Shown here piece by piece: positions 49,395-57,129 of a stretch of 64,000 nucleotides of DNA. The stretch spans positions 558,001-622,000 of the forward strand of contig NZ_CP042382.1 in assembly GCF_007954585.1 (NCBI RefSeq). Reading direction: 5' to 3'. Position numbers and translations under genes: made by a program. Source of the stretch: Pistricoccus aurantiacus (GTDB lineage: Bacteria > Pseudomonadota > Gammaproteobacteria > Pseudomonadales > Halomonadaceae). The notes under the pieces were generated by a model. The model worked only from the letters and a program-made list of their open reading frames with translations. It was not told the origin of the DNA and made no database searches. Every line of letters begins with the position of its first letter. Positions within the stretch are counted from its first letter, which is position 1.

Positions 49395-49426
49395 TTGGCA
49401 TGATCGGTTTTTGGAGTTATTATAAC
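49395..49426 (+). promoter_or_regulatory. Probable hicAB promoter with operator-like palindrome
   Basis: TTGGCA (49395-49400) and TATTAT (49418-49423) are spaced 17 bp. The -10 lies inside GTTAT-T-ATAAC (49416-49426), which extends to a 17-bp inverted repeat with one mismatch. A palindrome across the -10 is the expected place for HicB repression; this is inference. Confidence 0.6.
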
Positions 49427-49447
49427 CCCGAAATGCGGTAAGGAGTC

Positions 49448-49460
49448 GGGGGGGGGGGGG
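49448..49460 (+). repeat. G13 homopolymer at the hicA start
   Basis: Thirteen consecutive G residues lie between the AGGAG ribosome site (49441-49445) and the hicA coding sequence. The last G is the first base of the GTG start codon. Confidence 0.95.
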
Positions 49461-49642
49461 TGAAAAGCAGTGATTTTATCAAAGAACTTGAAGCGAATGG
49501 ATGGCGTCTTGATCGAGTAAAAGGTAGCCATCATCATTTTAGACACGCGGATATGCTTGGCACTATTACCGTGCCTCATCCAAAAAAAGATCTAAAAAAG
49601 GGCTTGGTACAAGCGATTAGAAAACAAGCTGGACTCAAATAG
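49460..49642 (+). CDS. hicA: HicA family mRNA interferase toxin
   Basis: A 60-residue toxin that cleaves mRNA on ribosomes and arrests growth until neutralised by HicB. It matches HicA closely: KELEANGWRLDRVKGSHHHFRH with the catalytic His, then TVPHPKKDLKKGLVQAIRKQAGL. Translation appears to start at GTG, whose G ends a G13 tract, so spacing to AGGAG is about 14 nt. hicB follows 37 bp downstream. Confidence 0.94.
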   Translation: MKSSDFIKELEANGWRLDRVKGSHHHFRHADMLGTITVPHPKKDLKKGLVQAIRKQAGLK

Positions 49643-49679
49643 GTCCGACAATCCTGACACCACACAGGAGTTACTTTAC

Positions 49680-50093
49680 ATGCACTATCCCATTGCCATT
49701 GAAGTCGGCGATGAGCAGCACGCCTATAGCGTGGTAGTACCCGATTTGCCGGGGTGTTTCTCTGCCGGTGATACCTTCGATGACGCAATTGCCAACGCCC
49801 GCGAGGCTATCGAGGGTCATCTGGAAAGCCTGGCCGAGCATGGCGATCCTATTCCTACCGCAACCACCATTCAGCAATATTTGAAAGAACCCGAGTACGC
49901 TGGCTGGGTATGGGCGGCAGTCGAAATCGACATGACCCCATATCTGGGAAAAAGCCATAAAATAAACGTGACGCTGCCCGATCTATTGATCAAACGCATC
50001 GACAACACCGTTTCCAAACAGAGCGAGTATCAAAGCCGCTCCGGCTTTTTAGCTCGTGCCGCATTACACGAGCTGGAGCGCAGCGCACGTTAG
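49680..50093 (+). CDS. hicB: HicB family antitoxin
   Basis: Antitoxin of 137 residues. The N-terminal HicB fold runs through SVVVPDLPGCFSAGDTFDDAIANAREAIEGHL. The C-terminal part is a ribbon-helix-helix-type DNA-binding region, KINVTLPDLLIKRIDNTVSK with YQSRSGFLARAALHEL. It would both neutralise HicA and repress the operon. CAGGAG precedes the ATG. Confidence 0.94.
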   Translation: MHYPIAIEVGDEQHAYSVVVPDLPGCFSAGDTFDDAIANAREAIEGHLESLAEHGDPIPTATTIQQYLKEPEYAGWVWAAVEIDMTPYLGKSHKINVTLPDLLIKRIDNTVSKQSEYQSRSGFLARAALHELERSAR

Positions 50094-50100
50094 ACAAGAC

Positions 50101-50685
50101 TCAACCCGCCAACGCTTCTTCCACCAGTTGCCGAGACTCCGCGCTCATCGGCAGCTCCAGGGCCAATGTCCGAGCCTGGTCGGACATCTTGTCCCAGGTC
50201 ATTCGCACGATACGAATCAGATGATCCCGCTCGATCTGTCGGGAGAAGTCCGCGAAGTAGTTTTCCAGGAACACCAGGCAAGCGCAGTCTTCCACCGACT
50301 GCGCCTCCTCATCACGGCCCAGGCCTTGCTTGCGTACCAGTTGCTCGACGCGACGCGCGTCTTCGTCGGTATAGCCGTTTTCCCGCAGCACCCGAGCGGC
50401 GGTTTCTCCGGCGCGCTTGCCTTGATCCCGTCGCCAGGTCAGATAACCGACTCGCCCTTCCGGATAGTCCGTGCGCGGCACCTCCCAGCGCTGCAGATGC
50501 TGAGCATTCACCGCCAATTGAAGCAGCTCACTCGGTGATTTTCTCAGCCGAAACAGCCAGGCGCTCATGCGATGAGCATGCCACAGCTCCTTGGCAACCG
50601 GCTCACCGTCGATATCCACACGACGCGGATCCTGCGCATGCAGCGCGTTCAACTGGGTCAATGCCTGATCAAAGGACTCACTCAT
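50101..50685 (-). CDS. DUF4202 family protein
   Basis: A 194-residue soluble protein of a conserved family of unknown function. Recognisable blocks are LAVNAQHLQRWEVPRTDYPEGR, with conserved His and Arg, and the VEDCACLVFLENYFADF segment near the C-terminus, giving an HD-like all-helical look. The start at 50685 is about 12 nt from GGGAGG; an ATG at 50697 directly abuts it and is less likely. It faces hicB, whose stop is 8 bp away. Confidence 0.82.
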   Translation of the reverse strand: MSESFDQALTQLNALHAQDPRRVDIDGEPVAKELWHAHRMSAWLFRLRKSPSELLQLAVNAQHLQRWEVPRTDYPEGRVGYLTWRRDQGKRAGETAARVLRENGYTDEDARRVEQLVRKQGLGRDEEAQSVEDCACLVFLENYFADFSRQIERDHLIRIVRMTWDKMSDQARTLALELPMSAESRQLVEEALAG

Positions 50686-50736
50686 GAGGGAAAACATCCT
50701 CCCGTTATTCGACGGCCAACCCTCAGCCTAACGGAA

Positions 50737-50774
50737 GTATCGCCAAAACGCTTTCTCAAGCGGCTTGGCGATAC
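50737..50774 (-). promoter_or_regulatory. Long hairpin spanning the arfA stop codon
   Basis: On the minus strand GTATCGCCAA (50774-50765) pairs perfectly with TTGGCGATAC (50746-50737). An inner stem CGCTT/AAGCG closes a GAGA-like loop that contains the UGA stop codon of arfA. There is no T-tract, so it resembles an RNase III target more than a terminator. Confidence 0.8.
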
Positions 50775-50896
50775 CCCCGCTGATTCTTGCGGGAGTAGCT
50801 TCCCTTGCCCTTCTTGGGTTTTTCCTGGCGCATGCGGAACATCGGCGTGCGCAGTTTTGCCTTCAAGGCGTTGTCACGAATCTTGCCTTTTTTCAT
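50756..50896 (-). CDS. arfA: Alternative ribosome-rescue factor ArfA
   Basis: A 46-residue protein that rescues ribosomes stalled on non-stop mRNA by recruiting RF2 when trans-translation fails. [18 protein letters not shown] corresponds to the E. coli KGQIKDNAIEALLHDPLF, and [10 protein letters not shown] to KKGKGSYMRK. The basic tail is NQRGYRQAA. The ribosome site is CTGGAGA. The stop codon lies in the loop of a long hairpin, consistent with arfA mRNA being cut into a non-stop form in other bacteria. A terminator sits just upstream. Confidence 0.9.
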   Translation of the reverse strand: MKKGKIRDNALKAKLRTPMFRMRQEKPKKGKGSYSRKNQRGYRQAA

Positions 50897-50913
50897 CAGC
50901 TTGCTCTCCAGTT

Positions 50914-50948
50914 AAAAAAAGAGCCATACCGACATTTCGGTGCGGCTC
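50914..50948 (-). terminator. Intrinsic terminator immediately upstream of arfA
   Basis: On the minus strand GAGCCGCACCGA pairs with TCGGTATGGCTC (one mismatch) around AATG and is followed by seven T residues. It ends only about 18 nt before the arfA start codon. Confidence 0.85.
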
Positions 50949-50957
50949 ATCTCGTTA

Positions 50958-51157
50958 CGTCAAATCATCCAGCGTAAGGTCGAGCACCTCGGCAATGCGC
51001 GACAGCCCCCCACTGAACTGGCTTTCCTGCCAGATTCGAGTTTCGAAAAGTCGATCAGTTCCGGCGCTTCTTCCGCTCCTTGAAGGGGGAGTGCATCTGG
51101 CAGCCTCGTTTCGAATCGCTGAGCTACGCTAGCGGCTCGGATCAGAAAGCCCACCAC
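50958..51157 (-). pseudogene. Probable frameshifted remnant of a helix-turn-helix regulator
   Basis: Two overlapping minus-strand frames look like pieces of one XRE-type protein. One frame reads ELIDFSKLESGRKASSVGG; another continues SGGLSRIAEVLDLTLDDLT to a stop. The second piece matches the C-terminal helices of Cro/CI-type HTH proteins. No intact frame joins them, and no start with a ribosome site is evident. The call is tentative. Confidence 0.35.
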
Positions 51158-51179
51158 CCCAGGAAGTGCCCTGGGGTGG
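51154..51179 (-). terminator. Hairpin after the metal ATPase gene
   Basis: A 10-bp perfect stem, CCACCCCAGG with CCTGGGGTGG, lies 36 bp past the ATPase stop. It lacks a strong T-run on the minus strand (TGGGCTTTCT follows). Confidence 0.55.
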
Positions 51180-51214
51180 CTGTCTAGTGAGAGCGCAGGC
51201 CTCCGTTTCCCTGA

Positions 51215-53062
51215 TCAGGAAGCCAGTGCTTCGGCTTCACGCTTCTGGCTCATTGCCTGCGTTTCCTGCTCATCCTTGAGGGTCGGGCGCAGCAGCAGCA
51301 TGGCGATGGCGATGACCAGCAGCACCGAGGCCTCGTGAACCAGCATGCCGATGGCCATGGTCACGCCGCCGAAGAGTACGCCGAAAAGCAGCAGGGCGAT
51401 GGCGATGTTGAGACGCATGGTCTTTACCGTCCGCTTGGCCAGGTTAAGGGCATAAGGCAGGCGAGGCAGCCGGTCGGCCATCAGGGCGATATCCGCGGTT
51501 TCGATGGCCGCCGGTGAGCCGGCTGCGCCCATGGCGATCCCGATATCGGCCTGGGCGAGGGCGGGGGTATCGTTGACGCCGTCACCGACCATGCCCACGG
51601 TATACCCTTGGCTCTGCAGCTCCTTGACGATGACCAGCTTATCTTCGGGCATCAGCTCTGCGTGCACTTCATCGATGCCGAGCTCAGCGGCAATGTTCTC
51701 GGCGACACGCTTGGCGTCCCCGGTGGCCATGATGACCTTGACGCCATTGTCGTGCAGAGCCTTGATCGCCTGGTAAGCAGTGTCGCGAATGGTATCCGCC
51801 ACGGCCACGATACCGACGGCGCGGCCGTCCACGCCAACGTACATGGCGGTCTTTCCGGCGGCGTTGAGCTCCAGGGTACGCGTGTTGTCCGGGCTCTGGT
51901 CGAGCAGGTCGGCGGTGCCGACCGCGATGGTGCGTCCATCAATATTGGCGCGAATACCCTTACCGGTAACCGGCTCCGCCTTGTCGACCATCTCCACAGT
52001 CAGTTTGCGCTGTTCGGCGCCGCGGATGATCGCTTCCGCCAGAGGATGTTCGGAGGCGGTCTCGGCCCTGGCGGCCAGAGTGAGCACCTGGTCTTCGCTG
52101 TAGGCGTCATCCAGTACGACTACATCGGTCAACACCGGCCTGCCGTAAGTCAGTGTGCCGGTCTTGTCCACCACCACGGCGTTGACACGGGCCGAGGTTT
52201 CGAGATATTCGCCGCCCTTGATCAGGACGCCGTCTCTGGCCGCGCGACCGATACCCGCCACGATGGATACCGGGATGGAAATCACCATGGCACCCGGACA
52301 GCCGATGACCAGCAGGGTCAGGGCCAGTTCCACATTGCTGGTGATCAGGCCGATCACCAGCGCGGTCAGCATGACCCCCGGGGTATAGTACCTGGAGAAT
52401 TTCTCCATGAAGGTCTGGGTTTTGGCCTTGTCATCCTGGGCGTCTTCGACGCGGTGAATGATCTTGGCCAGGGCAGTGTCCGATCCGATGCCAACCGCCT
52501 TGACGCGCAGCAAGCCGGATCTCAGCCAGGTACCGGCGAAGACCTCCTCGCCTTCGGCTTTCTCGGCGGGGACGGACTCACCGGTGATGGTGGCTTCATC
52601 CACGCCGCCATGGCCGGTGACCACGGTGCCATCGACGGGAACCTGTTCACCGTTCTTGATCAGCACTATGTCGCCAGGCACAAGCTCCCATACCTCGACG
52701 GTCTCTGCTTCCCCGTCACGCAGCACGGTGGCCGTCTCGGGAGCGGCATCGACCAGATCCGACAGGGCCTTGCGAGTCTTGTTCAGGGTGGCCCTCTCCA
52801 GGGCGCCGCCGAAGGCGAAGAGGAAGGTTACCGCTGCCGATTCCCAGTAGTTGTTGATAAACAGAGCGCCGATGGCGGCGACAGTGACCAGCAGGTCGAT
52901 AGAGACGATCTTGACCCGCAGCGCTTGAATGGCGGAGATGGCGATCTGATAGCCGGCCACCGCAGCCGCGGCGATCATCAGTGTGTCCCAGCCGGTGGTC
53001 CAGGAGGCGATGATCAGTAGTCCCGAGACGATCACCACACCCCAGTTTTTCCAGCGTGTCAT
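51215..53062 (-). CDS. P1B-type metal-transporting ATPase with CPG motif
   Basis: Inner-membrane heavy-metal pump of 615 residues. Hallmarks are TGESVPAEK (A-domain), DKTGT with the phosphorylated Asp299, SEHPLAEAI (HP motif) and GDGVNDTPALA. The membrane metal site reads CPG (residues 255-257) instead of the common CPC, CPH or SPC, so the metal is uncertain. There is no N-terminal HMA domain; a separate HMA protein is encoded upstream. The ATG at 53062 has GGAGG eight bases before it. Confidence 0.9.
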   Translation of the reverse strand: MTRWKNWGVVIVSGLLIIASWTTGWDTLMIAAAAVAGYQIAISAIQALRVKIVSIDLLVTVAAIGALFINNYWESAAVTFLFAFGGALERATLNKTRKALSDLVDAAPETATVLRDGEAETVEVWELVPGDIVLIKNGEQVPVDGTVVTGHGGVDEATITGESVPAEKAEGEEVFAGTWLRSGLLRVKAVGIGSDTALAKIIHRVEDAQDDKAKTQTFMEKFSRYYTPGVMLTALVIGLITSNVELALTLLVIGCPGAMVISIPVSIVAGIGRAARDGVLIKGGEYLETSARVNAVVVDKTGTLTYGRPVLTDVVVLDDAYSEDQVLTLAARAETASEHPLAEAIIRGAEQRKLTVEMVDKAEPVTGKGIRANIDGRTIAVGTADLLDQSPDNTRTLELNAAGKTAMYVGVDGRAVGIVAVADTIRDTAYQAIKALHDNGVKVIMATGDAKRVAENIAAELGIDEVHAELMPEDKLVIVKELQSQGYTVGMVGDGVNDTPALAQADIGIAMGAAGSPAAIETADIALMADRLPRLPYALNLAKRTVKTMRLNIAIALLLFGVLFGGVTMAIGMLVHEASVLLVIAIAMLLLRPTLKDEQETQAMSQKREAEALAS

Positions 53063-53156
53063 AGGAGAATCCTCCAGATTCAAAGAGGGTTACGGATCGC
53101 GCCCTCCCGGCGCGATTCGTAGGGAATTACTGTGTTGCATGGCACAGACACCCGCG

Positions 53157-53393
53157 TCAGATGGCTGAGGGCTTGACGGTGTAGCCGACCTCGGCGACGG
53201 CGTCGACAAGGTTGCGTACCGAGGCTTTTTCCGGGTCGTGGCTGACGATCACCCGGCCGGAGGCGAACTTCACCTCGGCGGATTCGACGCCGTCGAGCCT
53301 CTTGAGCTTGGTCTCGATCTTCTCGACGCAGCTGGGGCAGGAGAATTCATTGGACCGCAAGGTAGTATTCTTCAAGGAAGTAGAATTACTCAT
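53157..53393 (-). CDS. Heavy-metal-associated (HMA) domain protein
   Basis: A 78-residue CopZ-like metallochaperone. The CxxC metal site is CPSC (near residue 19) after a short polar N-terminus, in the normal beta-alpha-beta fold: VEKIETKLKRLDGVESAEVKF, then VSHDPEKASVRNLVDAVAEVGY. It lies 94 bp upstream of the ATPase gene and probably supplies the domain that the pump lacks. Confidence 0.9.
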   Translation of the reverse strand: MSNSTSLKNTTLRSNEFSCPSCVEKIETKLKRLDGVESAEVKFASGRVIVSHDPEKASVRNLVDAVAEVGYTVKPSAI

Positions 53394-53435
53394 GGTGTTG
53401 ACTCCTAATTGATAGGTAATAGGTGGGCCGTTTTC

Positions 53436-54029
53436 TCAGTGATCATGGGAGCCGCTGTTGCCGGCGATCACGTTGTGCACATCCTCGAGGTAATACACGT
53501 AGTGCACATAGTGTTCGACGAACTCCCGGCCCTTATCGGGGCTCTCACTCGCCTGCTGCTTGGCCGCCAGGGTGGCTTCGAAGGCCGAGCGGGCCTCCTG
53601 CTCGAACTTGTCGACCACGCGTGCCAGGAAGGCATCGATCTCGCCTTTCTCCAGCGCTGTATCGGCCGCCTGGATGGCAGGGTCGATCTCGCCTGCTGGC
53701 TTGACGCCGGTGAAGGGAGCGCCTTCGTAGGCGCGGTGTATCTCTACCAGGGTCGCGAAGAATTGCTGATCGGCCAGCTCCTGGGCGTCGTCGCCAAGCT
53801 TTCTCACCTCGAGCGTCTTGTTGAAGGCGCTGGTCAAGGCCGTCTCGTCCGAGGCTGGTACCCATTTCAGCAGCGGGGTGATATCGCCCGAACTCAGCGC
53901 TATTTGCGCTTCCGAGATCACCGGACCGTCCATGGCGTCGCAGTGAGCGAACGCTGGGGTGGCCAGCAGCAGGGTCAGGGCAGAAGTGGTTGCGATTGCC
54001 AGCAGGCGCTTGCGAAAGATTGCGGTCAT
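53436..54029 (-). CDS. DUF6448 family exported protein
   Basis: A 197-residue protein with a signal peptide (cleavage after PAFA, leaving HCDAMDGPVI at the mature N-terminus). The rest is helical and acidic, ending in a His-rich tail, VEHYVHYVYYLEDVHNV and SGSHDH. The HCDxMDGP start is typical of the DUF6448 family. The histidines suggest periplasmic metal binding, fitting the metal-ATPase context, but this is not established. Confidence 0.8.
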   Translation of the reverse strand: MTAIFRKRLLAIATTSALTLLLATPAFAHCDAMDGPVISEAQIALSSGDITPLLKWVPASDETALTSAFNKTLEVRKLGDDAQELADQQFFATLVEIHRAYEGAPFTGVKPAGEIDPAIQAADTALEKGEIDAFLARVVDKFEQEARSAFEATLAAKQQASESPDKGREFVEHYVHYVYYLEDVHNVIAGNSGSHDH

Positions 54030-54212
54030 GGTGTTGTGCTCCTATATCGTGGAAGGAACAGTCGCTGTGCTGCTTGACTGTGCCTCCATGATAAGGAGCT
54101 GCGGTGACCGGATCGTTCTTTAACGCGCCTTCGAACGTTTTCTATAATACCATTAAAATCTTTTTAAATCAGAAAGATAACGGTTATTCTCCGGTTTTCT
54201 GAAAGTCGAACC

Positions 54213-54947
54213 CTAGCCCTGGGCACGATAGGCGCTGGGAGTCATGCCGGTAGCCTTCTTGAAGGCCGTATTGAAGACCGACTTGGAGTTGAAGCCCGAG
54301 TCATACATCACCTGCAGGATGGTGGTGCCGGGATCTGCCGCCTGCAGTCGCCGGCGAGCCTCGGCGACGCGGTAGTCGCTGACGAATTCAAAGAAGTTCT
54401 TCTCGAGCCCCTGGTTGATGGTTTGCGACAGCTCACGGGTGGGCACACCAAGCTGCCGGGCCAGCTGCTCCACCGTCAGATTGGCGTTCAGGTAGGGCCT
54501 GGTCTCGGCCATGTGGGTTTCAAGGCGCCGGAGCAGTGCACTATCCACTTCTCTCTCTGGCGCGTCCTGGTTGTCGTCGCTCTGGGCGAGGCGTGTCTCT
54601 TCGGCGCTCAGCCCCGAGAAGATAGCAGGCTGGCGCAGGGCGTGGATCAGCAGGTAGTTGATAAACAAAAAACCTGTGATGGCACCGATGGTGGAGACCC
54701 ATTCGGCGCTGGCATCGCTCTTAAAGACATGGGCGGAGAGGCAGTAGAAAAGGCTGAGGGTCCAGACGAAGGCATAGCCGATCAGCAGCGTACGCAGCCA
54801 GGCCAGCTGTTTGTTCTCCAGGTTGGAGAAAAGCTGGCGTACCGTGGTGCCGAAGCGGCCGATAGCGCGAATGGTGGCCCAAAGGTAGCCCAGGAAGACC
54901 AGGTGGATGGCGGCGGCCAGCAGGAGATCAACCAGCGTCAGGTACAT
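54213..54947 (-). CDS. AraC family regulator with membrane segments, apparently 5'-truncated
   Basis: A 244-residue protein. Three hydrophobic segments at the N-terminus (LTLVDLLLAAAIHLVFLGYLW, LLIGYAFVWTLSLFYCL, IGAITGFLFINYLLIHAL) are followed by a C-terminal AraC double HTH with LTVEQLARQLGVPTRELSQTI and ILQVMYDSGFNSKSVFNTAFKKATGMTPSAYR. Membrane AraC proteins usually have six to eight segments, so the N-terminus looks cut. The ATG at 54947 has no ribosome site, and the K+ channel gene ends 28 bp upstream. Possibly a remnant. Confidence 0.7.
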   Translation of the reverse strand: MYLTLVDLLLAAAIHLVFLGYLWATIRAIGRFGTTVRQLFSNLENKQLAWLRTLLIGYAFVWTLSLFYCLSAHVFKSDASAEWVSTIGAITGFLFINYLLIHALRQPAIFSGLSAEETRLAQSDDNQDAPEREVDSALLRRLETHMAETRPYLNANLTVEQLARQLGVPTRELSQTINQGLEKNFFEFVSDYRVAEARRRLQAADPGTTILQVMYDSGFNSKSVFNTAFKKATGMTPSAYRAQG

Positions 54948-54975
54948 GATGTTGGCTCGTCTCCGTTTCGATGAT

Positions 54976-56724
54976 TCAGCCGCGCATCGACTTATGATCA
55001 CTGCGGCGACGCCGTAGTCTGTCTTCAAGCCACGCGAACACGTACCCGCGCGGCTCATCGATCCCCGTCATGACATACCGAAGCGTATAGGGATTATGGA
55101 GTGTCGCCTGCAGCATCGGCTCCGCCCAATGAACACCGCAGACGAGGGCCTCGTCGCCGATCTCAAGCGGAAAATCCTTGTCCGGCAACATGATCGACTG
55201 CCCTGCCCGGCGAACGGCGAGCGCTTCGCAGGGGAGCTTTTCCGGGAACGAGCGCGCATCGCGACACAACACACCCAACGCCACCGCCCCTCCAGCTTGC
55301 AGATATTCGGTCACCGCCGGCGCCTCGCCAGGCACCAGCCTGACCGACCACAGGCGCGAGGGCTCTGCGCCCACGACCGCCCGCAGACGGGCCACCAGTG
55401 CTTCCGTGCGGGCCGGTTCGCGTTCCGCAAGCCAATCGATCAATCCTTGGACGAGAGGCGAGATCAGCAGTTTCAGGATCCTTCGCGCCGTTGTCAGGCT
55501 GTGCTGAAGAATCAGGTCGGCCCGGGCGGCATCGAACGCCACCTGATTCTCATGACTGTTCTGACGCACGATACGAAACGCCTTCGGATTGAGCTGCATC
55601 ACCGTCAACAACGTACTGAGATTGTCGGAATCGCAATTCGTCGCGGCGACGACCCCGGCCGCATCGTCGATCCCGGCGGCCACCAGGGCCGAATGATCCG
55701 CCCGCGCCTGGATCAGGACCGTACCTTCTCCGACCGCGTTGGCGTCCACCTCCGGATCGATGATGCGTACGCCGACGCCATGAGCCTGGAGATAGCGATG
55801 GGTCCAGTGCACCATGCGCCCGTACCCGCATAGAATCCAGTCACCCCGCGGAACCTGTAGCGGTGTCCCGAGTTCGACGCCATGCGCTCCCACGAACCAC
55901 GCATTGAGATTGTGCAGTTCGGGACGGGCGATTGCCCGGTAGACGAGCTGGGCGAAGATCTCGAACGGGTCGACGACCGTGACATTGTCCAGTGCCCGCA
56001 GGTTGGCCTCGTGGCGGACCGAGGTCGAACGACAGATGACCCGGAGCCGCGGGTTCAGGTGCCGTGCCATCACCGCGATCTTGAGCGTGACGTCTTCATC
56101 GTTCGTCAGCGCAACCAGGGCCTGGCATGCCGGGTGTTTGACACCCGCGGCCAGGAGGTGCTTCGGCGCGCTGGCGTCCGCACAGAGCCCCGGCATCGCC
56201 ACCGTATAATCGCGCACGCCCAGTGCCTTGATGCGTTCTGGATCAGAATCGAGTATCACCGCGCGTTTATGATGATCGCTCAGGCCCCGGGCAAGCAGAC
56301 TGCCCGCATCGCCGAAGCCACAGAGGATGATGAAAGGCTCAGCGTTGCGCTTGACCTTGCGGGCAAACTGGAACCCATCCATGGCCTGGATGAAATGGGG
56401 GTTCTGAACCAGGCCAACCAGGGATCCGATCGCATAGAACCACGCGGTGGCGCCGGTATAGAGGCAGAAGATCGCCCACAGCCGCTGTTCGTCGCTGAAG
56501 CCGTCCGGCAGTTCGCCGAAACCGGTCGTGGTCGCCGTGTAGGTGAAGAAATAAAAGGCGTGGAAAAGATTCATGTGGGTCGCCTCACCATCGACGGCCC
56601 GGCCCGGCATCAGGGCCATGCCCATGATGCCCACCGAATACACGAACAGCAGCGCGAACAGCGGCCGGCGCATATAGCGCAGGACGATCATTCCCACACG
56701 GTCGAGATCGGAGGTAGAGGCCAC
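54976..56724 (-). CDS. Potassium channel protein with two RCK/TrkA-N domains
   Basis: A 582-residue inner-membrane channel. Two membrane helices (about 22-40 and 83-103) flank a pore loop with selectivity filter TTTGFGE (66-71 region). A first RCK domain follows with the dinucleotide motif GFGDAGSLLARGL and a second with LCGYGRMVHWTHRYLQ. The gene forms a unit with the DUF6394 gene 21 bp upstream. Wording of codons differs somewhat from the core genes, hinting at a transferred block. Confidence 0.87.
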   Translation of the reverse strand: MASTSDLDRVGMIVLRYMRRPLFALLFVYSVGIMGMALMPGRAVDGEATHMNLFHAFYFFTYTATTTGFGELPDGFSDEQRLWAIFCLYTGATAWFYAIGSLVGLVQNPHFIQAMDGFQFARKVKRNAEPFIILCGFGDAGSLLARGLSDHHKRAVILDSDPERIKALGVRDYTVAMPGLCADASAPKHLLAAGVKHPACQALVALTNDEDVTLKIAVMARHLNPRLRVICRSTSVRHEANLRALDNVTVVDPFEIFAQLVYRAIARPELHNLNAWFVGAHGVELGTPLQVPRGDWILCGYGRMVHWTHRYLQAHGVGVRIIDPEVDANAVGEGTVLIQARADHSALVAAGIDDAAGVVAATNCDSDNLSTLLTVMQLNPKAFRIVRQNSHENQVAFDAARADLILQHSLTTARRILKLLISPLVQGLIDWLAEREPARTEALVARLRAVVGAEPSRLWSVRLVPGEAPAVTEYLQAGGAVALGVLCRDARSFPEKLPCEALAVRRAGQSIMLPDKDFPLEIGDEALVCGVHWAEPMLQATLHNPYTLRYVMTGIDEPRGYVFAWLEDRLRRRRSDHKSMRG

Positions 56725-56745
56725 GTGTTTAATCCTCCCTCTGCG

Positions 56746-57129
56746 CTAGCGTCGCGAGAGCAGCGTGTCGCCGACCAGGATCACCGTCGCGACGATATTC
56801 GCGATCAGCGCTCCCCTTGCGATTGAAACGATATCGGTCATCTCTCCCGGCGCCGGCCCGCCCCCATCACCGGATTCCGCGACGATCCAGACGACCCGCG
56901 CCGTGATCAGCAGAAGGCCGGCAACCAGACCGGACGCCAGCAGCAATGCCCCGATCTGGGAGCGATCCCCCAGTTTAAGACCGATCGCGACCAGGTTGAC
57001 GATGATGGCGAAGGTGAGAATCCACACATTGTGATGGGCGGCCGCCTCGACGCTACCCGCGACGAAGGCGACATTGAGGCTCAAAGTAAGAATGACGAAA
57101 AAACCGAATACCACCCGCTCGAGATTCAT
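56746..57129 (-). CDS. DUF6394 family small membrane protein
   Basis: A 127-residue protein with four hydrophobic segments: VVFGFFVILTLSLNVAFVAG, VWILTFAIIVNLVAIGLKL, ALLLASGLVAGLLLITARVVW and ALIANIVATVILVGDTLL. The MNLERVVFGFF start and LKLGDRSQIGA loop match DUF6394, usually found beside RCK-type K+ channel genes as here. Function unknown, possibly an accessory subunit. Confidence 0.8.
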   Translation of the reverse strand: MNLERVVFGFFVILTLSLNVAFVAGSVEAAAHHNVWILTFAIIVNLVAIGLKLGDRSQIGALLLASGLVAGLLLITARVVWIVAESGDGGGPAPGEMTDIVSIARGALIANIVATVILVGDTLLSRR

